Origin: Priapulus caudatus
Taxonomy: Eukaryota; Priapulida; Priapulimorpha; Priapulimorphida; Priapulidae
Assembly (NCBI RefSeq): GCF_000485595.1
Contig: NW_014577247.1
Coordinates: 66,669-115,002 of the forward strand
Direction of reading: 5' to 3'
DNA length: 48,334 nt
Made by a program: the position numbers and the translations under genes. Positions 31,001-43,100 of the stretch are shown piece after piece (the stretch's first letter is position 1; every line of letters starts with the position of its first letter). The notes under the pieces were generated by a model. That model did no database searches. It saw nothing but the letters and a program-made list of their open reading frames with translations, and had not been told where the DNA came from.

Positions 31001-34000
31001 TTGACATTTTGTCTTTAGTTATGTTACATGTCATAAGTGGAATGTAGACTGCCAACAGGTCACGTTAAACCATAACAAAGGGAAGTGAGGCCATTGTACA
31101 CATCAAAGTGCATACAGTTCACATGAGAAGGCATGTGTTTATGAACCATTTTGGGTTGATAGGAATAGCTGCTTTCCAGTAATTCCGTCTGCATTTTTAG
31201 CTCATCTGACATAGTCAGATCCAGAGAGACCGGGTACAAGATGGCGTTGCGCAAAAGATGCGTGCGTGCAATGGCGTGCGCTCCAGTGCGTCAACGAGTT
31301 GGGTCCACGGATATTCGGGACGTGGGGGGGGTAATCCGAAAACTGAGTTTTGGGATGTCGTAAGCTGGGGGTCACAAGTCATATACGGTCAAGTGAGGTG
31401 TGATAAAAGGAAGGGGAAGCATTCCCTCCTTAACTTAAGGTATAGGGAGGAAATGCAGAATTGCGGGCACAAATTGCTAAGACGGCCCGACCTAGGCTCG
31501 TGGTATCGTGTATAGGCATCAATGGTAGAAAAGCCATCACTTTGTGCCGAATTGGGAGTCGGAGTCAAATGGGACCACATAGTCGGTTTGCCGTGCCCTA
31601 TATCTCTCTAGTACGTGGTTGATCTCCTGACATATGTTAATTACTTGAACTTTTTTCATGGAAATGTGTTCTATTATATTATGGAGAGCTGATGCTGATG
31701 GGTTGCTGAGCCTGTGCAAACGGTGAGGTCATTTCTGTGAATTACCAAGATGGGCCGCGCGTCCCCCCCCCCGTCTGATCTTGTGATTTTGGTCAATTTA
31801 CAATTTGCTGATCTCGGATGCGCCTAGATGTCCTGCCCCAGTGCCATCTTTTAGCGGGTTTCGAGGGCAGGGAGTCCATTTTTTAGGGGCAGTTATGTTT
31901 TTAGATCTGGGGTCAAGTGGTCGAAGGTCCAAACCTGACGGTGCATCGGTGCAAAATAAGAACTTTATAATCGTATTCACTGTTGCAATGAGATAGTTAG
32001 ATATAGGCTGACAACTACGACTGTGAAACATGTACAAGACCCAATGGGATGAACACGACGCCACACATGGTCTGATTCACCTCAGCACCTGCCGGCATCA
32101 TCGAGACAGTGGAAAATTGGTGTGGAGGCAGCTCACGAGATCCCCAATTAAGTCAAGAAACACGAGGCCATTCTGCTATCGAGCAACTGTCATAGCCAAT
32201 CAGGCTATTCCAGCATGACGCAGCACTACATCAGGACTTCCAAGGGCCTGAATCCACCCTCTGATTGCCAATGAAAAGCTCTGTCTCGCAGCAAGAGTCC
32301 ACAGCTCTCCGCTAGAGTGAGTTTCAGTCAGGCAAGCGGAGGACCTAGCGCTGGCTCGTCGGCAAGTCGCGATGAGAGTGAGCAGCCTGTCGACGTGGCG
32401 GGCTTTCAATGCTCGCAGATCGACTAGTGGCGGGGCTCTGCCCATAATCGCCAAGACACTGGTGGTGTTTTGCAACGGCGATGATCAGTCACCACCTGCT
32501 CATCGAGAACGCAGACACCGGTTCTGACTAGACTCGCTGTATCTCGAGAGGGACTCTCCAAAAATCTTTCGGGATGGCAGTACACTCACACCGCTCTCAT
32601 GTTGATCTCCAGACTATATCAGACTGCATGCCTAGTCCAATGGAAAGACCCTCAGCGCTGGATACCAAATCTTATACTTCACCTCGGAGCATGGATGCAC
32701 ACTCTCATGAGTTTCCTGGGCTGTAAGGGACACATGAGATGAATGGGCATCTGGCGCTGGACGTTCGTCATGAGCGCAGCGTTTGTGGCATTGACCAGAC
32801 ATCATCAGCCAGGGGTTAGTAAGAATCTGAACAAAGGCTCTAACGCATACCCATCTCATCGATGCGGCCGTGTTGCTTAGAGAGTTTCTACTCAAATGGT
32901 GCCCAAGAACTACCAAGAGCTGAGTGACACCGTGGAGAGCAGCCCCAGATAAACCCCCCAACTGGGCAGGCTAGGGTGGACTGTCGTCACAAGCCGACCC
33001 TGCTGGACGCTCATGTAATCCTGCGTGGAGAGACGGAATGGTGACTTTCGTCCCCTCCAGCAGCGACTGTTCCTCCAGGGCAAGCTTAGCCGTATTTCTT
33101 ACGAGCAGGCAGGTCCACGCACGTAAAATTATGTCCCGCTACAGTGAGGCTGGTAATGTGCGACAGATGAAGGCAGAGCCTTCGCCGAGCGGCCCGGGAG
33201 GATCTACTGGCAGGCGCAACATGTCTGTCGGCGATTATCTGATGGCGGGACCGCAGGTTCGCAGCAGATCAGATCGGCGAACAGACATCTATCAGCGAGG
33301 GGAAGGGTGCTGGAGTATGAAGGGCATATTTGACCAGATCGGCCGAGCAGTTGGACTGTGTGGGTCAACAGGTTTCAGTGTGTGTCGCCACCAAAGACCG
33401 ACATGCCATGGAAAGATATGTACAGTGGAATGCTGGGGATGAGGAGATAGCACACGTGGTCGAGGGAATAGAGAGGAGAAGAAACAAGCAAAAGAGGAAG
33501 TGAGAGGGAAGAAGAATGAACTGGATGATGTGCGATCGAGAAGATTCGGAGCAGGAGCTGGAGAGTAAGTCGAACTCACCCCCTCAAACGACAGCATCCA
33601 GGTCTCTATATGACATCTGCAATGGCCAAGTGCGGCCCGATCACAGTGAATGTTCAGGGATGCACTGACTATCGGGAGTGAGGCAAAGCGAAGCAGTTTT
33701 CCGCTTGCAACTAAGAGTGACTTCCACAAAACCATAATGAGAAAAATGGGTCAGATGCAATGGAGGCAGCTCAAGAGAGCCCGTCACTGTCGAAGGGGAA
33801 GGCCATCTACGACAACGAGATCATGAGCTGTTTAGATCGGCTGTTGGTCTGGGGCAGCAGCGAGAGGGCGTGGATACTATCCAAGCCATTCTTCCAGTTT
33901 GAACTCGAGTCCAGTCGCCAACATCCCTGATGATGAGTATGGATGTTGAGGAAGGGCAACAAGTGCACGTAGCTCGTCAAGTGTCTCGGTGTTTCTGTCA

Positions 34001-37000
34001 AGACTCCCCTGCGTCCATGACTCGTGGTGTTGGTTGAAACGCCGGTCAGTCTGCTGTAACCACGTTGTGTGCCGAGTAATCGCTGGGACCGCAATGATCT
34101 GGCTAGCAGCTTCTGTGCGACTGGCCCACTACCCCACTGGTCAAGAAAATAGTCCTTTCGACAGGTACTGATCCAAGGCTCCTAGCGCAAAAGGAGCAAT
34201 GAGCAGATGAGAAGAGGAAGAGCAAGGAAGTGCGGCTGACCCAAAAGCACACCTTCTCATGCGACGCAAGCATTCTTTACCAATGCCAAACGAACAGAGT
34301 CTGCTCAACAACATCATATGCGGGCCTATCTCTTCCTCACAACATCCATAGACTGTCAGCAAGCTGGATCTCGTGTCGTCACCCATGCTGAGGCAGACAT
34401 ACTCTTCTGCAGCTACATGCTGAGGCCGCAGCAGAAGATGCCCAGACACAGCCGCATCCTCAGGTGATGACACATGACGTCTTCGTCCTCTCTGTGTACT
34501 GGACATCAAGGATGCGGGTCATGTGCCAAGGATTCAAGATGGAAACAGAGTGAAGTGGTGGATGCTCCTGGATATCACAAAACTGTTGAGCGGCGTTGGC
34601 CCAGAAAAGTGCAGCCAGCTTTCTCGGTGTCCATGGCGGCTGTCAGGACTGGCGGATACGGTGTCCGTACCTCTTCAGGAAAAGGAAAACAGTCAGCCAC
34701 TCAGCTCGCTGGGGATTGATATACGCAGGTCTGGAATCAAGTGCTTGGAGAGCTTGGCGGGCGACGCTGCTCAACTACAGCGACAGGCAAGAACAGCTTC
34801 TTCTTCCACTCTCTAGCGGACATAGAAAAGTTGTACGACAATGAATTGTGCACGTACTCCGCCTCTCCGCAGGCCATGAAGAAGCCGCCACAATGTAAGA
34901 AACTGCCTAATCAGACTGACGTCACGATACTGCAGCTCATGTTGCTCTCGACTCACCTTCTCAGATGCTACTGTGGAAGGTCAGCAAACCAACGTGACGC
35001 CACGCTGAAGAAGCTCTACATTATACTCAAGTCTAAGGAAACTTGGTTGTGGAAGTATCAAAGGCTCCGACCATCCACATACACACCGCCATTCAAAGCG
35101 CCAGTTTGCTCCCCAGCGCTCCTGGATGTGAGTGAGCTGCGAGCTGGCAAGCGGCGAGAGGGCAAGGCATGCAGGCGGGGTAACGTTGCAGCTGCCAACC
35201 GTGCAAGGCCTTTCATGTCACAGACTTATTGGCAAGGTGCGAGGGAGCGAGTACGGGGCTGTTGTAGTCGAATCAATGAAAAAGATGGACAGGAAGCCGA
35301 AGACAAGTGAAGGAGGAGCTTAGGTGTATGATGACGACAATGGGACGAATGAATGATGATGGCGGATTGAGATAATGAGGATGAGGAGTCATAGAGGAAT
35401 TGTGACAACACTGGTTTATTGTGTGACTGATTTAAGGCTGTTTGCTTATTTTCTCGTTTGAATTTACATTAAGTGTCTTCATTTTGACCGTGTGACGCTT
35501 TGTTTTTGACCTTGACTTTAGACCGCCGACTTCTAATAACAATAATCGTCCAGACAATGGACTCCCTGCCGCTCGAAAACGCCCTAAAATAATATGGTAT
35601 TCGCAGACACTACAGCATCGGAGATAAAATTGTAAATTGGACAACAGAAATCCAAGATGGACGGCGGCGGACGCATCTTGAATTCCAGAAATGCCACGAT
35701 GCCACAGGTAGCCAACAAGCTAATATCAAGCTCTCGCTAACTATAATAGAACACATTTCCATGAAAAAAGTTCACGAGTAATTAACATTGCAGTGTCAAA
35801 CATTTTGGCAACGTGGACTAAGCGGGGCAATTTTAGACATTTTCTGCAAGGTAAAGGCATTTCTATGGAACCACGGTCTGACGGAGCGATTGAAAACCTT
35901 TTAAAGAGAGACTTCGAACAGGTGACCTAGCATTTTTACTGGGCTTTATTTGAAAGGACCATGGAATGTACGTTTCTGCTGACAATGTGAACGAGAATTG
36001 TCTGGATAACCTTTTGACCCGTCAAAGAGGTATAGGGTTAACATGGATTTGTTACTGGTTAGAAAGAATTTGTTCTGGCCGGGGTTTGGCTATCAGAATC
36101 TATACCATGGCCGTGGATGTATAAGGCTACAAATGTCACAGTGAAATTTCAAAGGCTAAATTGGTTGAAGAAGGTTATTAGCTCCTTAAATCGTATAATT
36201 TCTATTGCATAGCCATTCTGTACTGTCAGTGTGTTACATGTAACTTATGCCACTGCCAGTGCATGTAGTGGTGATAGTACTGTGTAGTTTTTGCCTGCGT
36301 TAATTAGTTACAGGTGGCAGCTCTCTATTTCGGCCTGTAGGCTTGCGTAGGTATAATGGCATGAGTGCTTACCTATTCTGTCTTGCAAATAGTTGTTGCT
36401 ACTATGTATGATGGCAGGCTTCCAATCTTTTAATCTTAAGGACACTTAAACGTACGCGCCATCTCCGTGGCAACTTTCATAACGATCCAACGAACATTCC
36501 TTTGGAAGGTTCCTGATACCATCCTGTGCCTTCCACTGTTTCGGCGCATATGTGAACACATTTGGGACTAACAGGGTTTACTAGAACCCACACTCCACCA
36601 CAGAAGTCATCAGCGAGTACGACTTAGATGAGCGGGCTGTCGCTCCGCGGCACTTGTTTGTTATCATGCTCGATTCTTTATTAACTGTTCATTCGGGTGT
36701 ATAGGTACCTTCCAGGTTCCCATTCCAAGTCGAATACCAGCGAACTCACCACTTCTAGAACCTTTTGTAAACAAGTAAGTCTGATATCAGTCACAATGCT
36801 TGCCTTTTTCATGTGAGCTTCTCACTGAATTAACAATTTCTCCCTCGCATCCTATCGGTTTTTCCACTGCTGTTATGGCAAGAGTCGTGTTATCTGTATC
36901 GGGTAATTTTTCGCCTGATGGTTGCCCAATGATTAGCAACGATGCCCCAGTATGACAGTGTACCTAGCTGTCTTTGTTGGCTTTACTTGTGGATGACGTG

Positions 37001-40000
37001 CACCTCTAACGTGTTGCTTCTTGCAGGCTCTATGTGATGATGGTGGTCGACATACCCTACATGAATCTCGTCGGAGCTGACCTGAAGCCAAACCGTGATC
37101 ACGTGTTTCATGTCAGCTTCCCTGCCTCCTGGAGAACATCCGACATTGTTCAGCTATTCAGTGCATTTGGTAAGGAACAAATCGGACATTCGCTATTGGA
37201 AGGTTGGATAGGGAACCTCAAAACTCAATTAACAGTAAATACAGTACAGTTTTTAATAAATATTTTAATTTCTATATAATTCATTGATTAAATTACATGC
37301 CGAAAACCAAGAGGCTTAATATTTAGTATATAAACTCGAGGTAAAATGAAATTCACTCATACTAACGTCAAATTCTAGATAGTAGTCAGGCATGCTAGGC
37401 AAGCAGTCCCGACTGACTGTAAAAAATATTGTGTTTCATGCTAACGTTAAAATATGTGGCAGATTTAGGCCCCATTACCATCTTCCTATAGACGATAATT
37501 ACTGTATCTAGTCACTTACTGTGCAGTGTTAAGATGCAAGAGTAAAGGGATTGCAGGGAAAATACTTTAGTGTTATTGGTCAAACTTAGTTTAGTGGTCA
37601 TCTCTATAGAATGAAAACCTGCCTATATTTGACCTTGGGGGGGGGGGTTCTGATGACTGACACTTTTATACAGGTTTGACTGGCAAAAAGAAGATTCAAT
37701 TCATTAGCATAATATGAGTGCTATCTGCTTATTTCTGGTAAACGTTATTACGTGGACTGCAATCATCAGTACTGCATTCCAAAGTCAACTGCCTTGATTG
37801 AAAAGGGCAATGCTGGCTCACCTAACGGGCAATAACTGCAAAATAAACCTGAGAGAATTTGACAAAACTTCGTTTTGTGCATGTGGTGATACTGAACTTG
37901 CAGAATGGTGGTCATGTTTGACACTTGTTTCAGGCCACGTGTACATTGCATGGATCAATGACACGTCCGCACTAGTTGGGTTGAACTACAAGGACAATGC
38001 TGGCCTAGGTAAGCATGACGAATTAAGCGAATGATGACATAAATGGAATGCATTTAGTCTTAATGTTTTTAAAATCTGCATTACACCAGCATTAACTGAC
38101 AAAAGTGAGCATAGGGATTTTCATATAGTACTTGTATGCATATATGTGCACACATCCGTGTGCAGAGAGATTGTATTTCTGTGTAGGTTAATAATTTGTT
38201 TTCTTGGTATTTCATTTATGAGTGTAACACAACTGACGTACAGAAGCAGTACTTTATGGAAATCATCAAATGTACTGCAATATTCACTTACAAGTGTCAG
38301 TGATGTCACGATATTTCATTGCAAGTGTCATAGTTTCCGAACCTGCGTTCATGGTTGCAGTTATGAAGACGATAGGTGAGGGTGAGAGTTACAAAATACA
38401 GACCTACAAAGATTACTGTCAAACAACTCAGGTCATATGTCAGACCACAGCTGTACTTAAGAGGAAAGTTGATGGGTCGCCTCCTGTAAAGAGCCCTCGT
38501 CCACCCAAGAAACGTAAATCGTCAGGGTAAGTCACGATTTAACGAGTGTGCAGCCCATCCTACTTGTATATCTTTCAATCTGCAATTATTTCTACACCAT
38601 TAGATCCTGGTTATTCTTTTCTAAGTTTTCACTTCATACTGACCATTCTTCATGTTCATGGCAGAATAACGTGATGTATTGGTTGCTGTTGCAGGATATT
38701 AAACCCTGACCTCCCACCGACTATTCCCGAAGAGCAAGAAGAGACTGAGCATGAAGATCTAGGTAGGATCTTGCAAGGCTGTTAAAATAATAATATTAAC
38801 TTAATAGAGCCAGCAAATTGTGGAGTCAGTGTATAGAACATCGCTGTGTGTGGTAAAGGTATAGATGGGTTATGAATTCATGGAGAAGAGTTTTCGAGCA
38901 TTAATGAGCATTATGAGTATTTTAAGGGTTGGCTTTCAAATCTTCTGTGTCGGCATTTTGCTTATCCAAATGTGTAGGTACAATACCAGTACAAGTTTTT
39001 GCACCCCTAGTGCAGTACAGCATTATAGTGAACCACTATATCACTCAGCGTATGCCAATGCTTGTTATGTGATCAACTCTGGACAATGACAATGCTAATG
39101 ATGGTGTAAAGTGGAAGCCCAGACCTTTTTAAAATTAACAGTTTCGGATACCGTAATCGACTCGAATCTATATATGAATAGGGTTACCAAACAGTTTGCG
39201 CATGCGATGCTTAACTATAACGCTGCACGTGGTGATGGGCTAGGGTTAAGTTACATGCACATGCCGCGTGTGCAATACTTTGGTATACGGCTACATCTGG
39301 TGCAGGGACATGATCACGCTAAAGCTAAATGTTGTGTATGCAGCGACCACAAACATGGAAACCTGAATGCATGCATATGTAGAGCTAGCCTGGAGTAAAA
39401 TGATACATGTTATTAACGTTATTACTGCTGATCTACTCATACTCCTAATCTAACCGCAAATGTAGAGCTAGCATGGCAGTTCTAACCGTAGAACTAGCTG
39501 CCAATGTAGAAGTAGCTACTAACAAAATGGCTAACAAGTATTTTAGAAGGTGCTGATGCACGTCTGCTAATTGTCATTTTGTTTAGTGTCATATCAGTTA
39601 ACGATATAGACTAGCCTGATGTCTGTTTGCTATGATAGTAGAAACTATATATTTCTTAACAAGCACAAATGCCACGAACTTGTGTAAATTTATGTAGGTT
39701 TATGATAATACTCATAGAGTTGAGGTTTGAGTACAAAAGCAGTGGCAGACATTATGGAATATGTATGTTAAAACATTATGGCCAAAATTTGTCTATTTTC
39801 AATGAGGATAGTAACAATGCAATTTAATATGCCATAACCTGCTTTTAGCTTGTTTGATCTTTAGTAGTCTCTACCTCCCTCCCACTCTCCCTCTATCTCC
39901 CTCCATCCCTTCCTCCCTTCCTCCCTCCCCCTCTCTTTCTTATCCTCTCTCTCCCTCCCTCACTCTCTCTCCCTCTCTCTGTCTCTCGCTCGCTCTCTCT

Positions 40001-40064
40001 CTCTCCTCTCATCATCTCTCTCTCTCTCTCTTCTCTCTCTCTTCTCTTCTGTCTCGCTCTCTCG

Positions 40065-40129
<65 letters not shown>

Positions 40130-43100
40130 ACTCTCTCTCCCCCTTTTTTGATTTGGCCTGATCTTGGTTTCTCTGTGAGTAACGATTAGAAAACAACGTT
40201 TTTCCTTCTATGTCTAACCACATCAATGCAGCAGCTTACGTTAGGCAATTTAGAGCCAGTTTCTACATTTGCAGGCGCCGCCCTCTGGGGGCAGCCCTTA
40301 GGCAAGGCACGTCCCGCATTCGCGAAAGCTCTGTTGTGCTTGCTGCATTTGCGGGCAGTCGTTTCCATGATTGTGGTCAAGTTTCTGCACTTGTGGGTGG
40401 TGCTACGTTTGTGGGTGCGGCACATCTGCCCAAGCACCCACAAGACGTGCTCGGTGCGAGCAAATAATAGGTGAGGTGGGTAAGGGTTGGGTAAATTGAC
40501 GGATTTTTGATGGAAGGGGTGGAGAATATTAGTTGGGTGGGACGGTGGATGCTAAGTAAGATGGTTGGTTGGAGCAGGTTAAATGGGCAAGGTGGTGGTT
40601 GTCACGCAGGTGTGGCCAAAGGATCTAAAGTAGATCGAAGTAAGAAAATGCTGGGCAGATAGATAGTGTCAGACAGACTAGGGCACGGGAGGGGGATGCC
40701 ACATGCTACAAAACTACTTTGATTAATAAAACTCAATTTAAACTACAAGAAAATAGAAGCAGGCATAGAAAAGCTACTAGTTCGGTTCATCAATCACAAG
40801 TTTGCAGAGCGTGCCATATTGATGTTTTGCATTCGCTGGTTTTGTGAGTGGTCTAACAAAATCAATGCAAAGAAGCATGGGCGGTAAACTTTGTTGATAC
40901 TATCGATATCTGTGAATGTGAAATCGTGTCTGAAAACTTCCTGTAACACTGTCAGTCATGCTGCTCGGTTAAAAGAGCGCACACGTGGGCAATGGCAGAT
41001 ATGCACTTAGCAAATGTTTGGTAACGACATGAAGTGCACGAGAGACAGTGTTTAGCCTTGCGTTTATCACTCGCGTGTCTGATTTCTTTCTCTCCGTCAC
41101 AGTTGCTTTATTGACATTTGTGTTTAACAGGCGAGCCACTCACAAAAAAGCTGCGAGAAAGTACAACTGATGGGGTGGTTGCAGATATAGGTAAGCAGGG
41201 TTTTGCTTAGCCATACTATACACGATTCACCTTTTCCTGGAATCGTATGCTTGACTCATTGTGTACACCTTGGTCTGTGTAGAGCGTCAGACTACCATAA
41301 GTCTTGCACTCGTCTTTTATCTTTGGAGTCGCAAGTTCGCACCTGTGAGTCAAGTCATAGCAAGATGTCATAATGCTATTGGGTGGGGAGTAGGGTGCAC
41401 TGTTACGGGGAGGGGCGATAAGGTTAGGGATAAGGTTCAGATACCCCTTACTTTACACCCCCCGTAACCTGCCCTTAACCAAACGCAGTATGAAATCTTT
41501 GGGTCTGCAGCTCACGGCCGATTTCATTCTGTTCATTCTACAATCACAGACAAATCATATCACCGTGACACATTTCACTACATTAGTGTGCGTCATAATA
41601 AATATTAAACATATAGTTGCACGCCTGCGCATAAACGTGGATGGTCTACTTACCACTTTCTACATTAAGCTGTGCATAGATTTGCTCTCTGTTGGCATCA
41701 TTTTTTCATGCTTGTTTCAGAACTTTATTAACAGTAATTATTAAGTAATAATGTTACTGTTTGCTATCAGTCTCGTTTTTGAAAGGAAAGCCAGGAAAAC
41801 TCGTTTTCCGAGAATATTCCCTCGAAGTGCTATGAAGTGTTCTAAATGATCAAGAAGAATATCTAGATTTTTGATTATTACCAGTAAACTAGAAGCCAAT
41901 GTACATCCTCGCGCTATGCTGTCCACCGTTACGCTGGCAGATTGATTGACGTGGGCCTATCGTTTGGCTTGCACTTGCAGAGTGCACTTCGCAGAATGAA
42001 AGGCGCATCAAATTACATCCAATTCGTGCCAACAGATGGCACCCCATGTCTGGCAGTAGCCAGTTGTTGCAGAATGTCTTCCAGCTGGAACAGGGCCAGT
42101 AGTGAATGCGACACTGCCAGGTATCTCGTTTTCTCAGAAACTGCGATGAGGCATAAGCTAAACGCAAATACCTTGTGCAGTTGTCCTTAGTGGATCAATG
42201 TCAAGTAACCGAAATTGACTAAGCCCTAAAGGAGTAGATTAATAAACATTCTGATACTCAGAGCTGATATTAACCTGAAATTTGCAATTTTTTTTTGATC
42301 AGATAACGAATGACTCACAAATGAAATATTCTCTTTACCATGCAGGCTACTGATATGGCTGACTTAACATTCACCTTATTCTTATTTAGCTTTGTTAACA
42401 GTAGGAATTTTTATTAATTCGATGTGCTTCATGAGTGGATCTGCATCAACAATGGCAGGAGATTTTATAGAATGTCGCTCATGCGTGATATCTTGTTGGG
42501 CATAGTCCAATGGTGCAAACGTTTGAAAGTGAATGCTTATCTAGTTTATGACTGTACTTTATGAGTATTTCACCTAATTGAGACATATAGTAACACGAAA
42601 TATATTCACCGTGATTATGTAACATGATCAGTAATGCTAACATAACAACATATAACCAGAGCTGTGGCACTGTTCGTCCTTAATCTTCTCTGCTAGATGT
42701 ATTATTACCTGCCTCTGTGACTCACAGTGTAATTTTACTATGTGTCTATCATAACTGTATCCTACTATACTTTCTGCCAACTTGAAAATAGAATTTTCTA
42801 TGAAAGTCCTTTGATAACATAAGCTCGCTGCTTACTCGTCAACCTTGTCACTATTTTTAGTAAACACATGGCACTTGTTCTAATATTACTAACTTTTCTT
42901 TCATTACCTGTGAAAAATCGACGATGATGTATATATATACAAGGTGACATGTTAATAAAATAGATGGGGTAAAAAAGAACCGACGTAAAGTAAATGTCAC
43001 AATTCAGGCAATGTCTTTCATCAGCACATTAGGTATGTGGACATTTTTACTAAATAAGGAAAACCTCTTGTGTAAAGTGTAAAAACTTTGCTTGCAATTG

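Larger units (their letters stand above)
31637..35787. mobile_element. Unidentified inverted-repeat DNA element in PARN intron 12
   Basis: About 4.15 kb bounded by diverged inverted arms. The left arm (31637-31945) read on the minus strand matches the right arm (35505-35787) on the plus strand, including aatagaacacatttccatga, aaaaagttca and aatggactccctgcc. The interior from about 32000 to 35300 has coding-like composition, GC-richer than the flanking intron, and many medium frames on both strands broken by stops and frameshifts. I cannot assign the frames to a transposase family. A class II element with long inverted termini is inferred, and it appears decayed. Confidence 0.6.

Noticed and set aside
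34741-35310. 189-aa open frame as an independent host gene
   Set aside because: It lies inside an inverted-repeat element in a PARN intron, overlaps another frame and has no recognised domain, so it is listed as an element relic.
39854-40189. 111-aa Ser/Leu-rich open frame
   Set aside because: Read-through of the TC simple repeat.
40275-40470. GC-rich patch in PARN intron 17 with a good acceptor, open frame and donor
   Set aside because: Using it would shift the PARN frame (two bases carried out instead of one); the peptide is not PARN-like, and exons 17 and 18 already join in phase.
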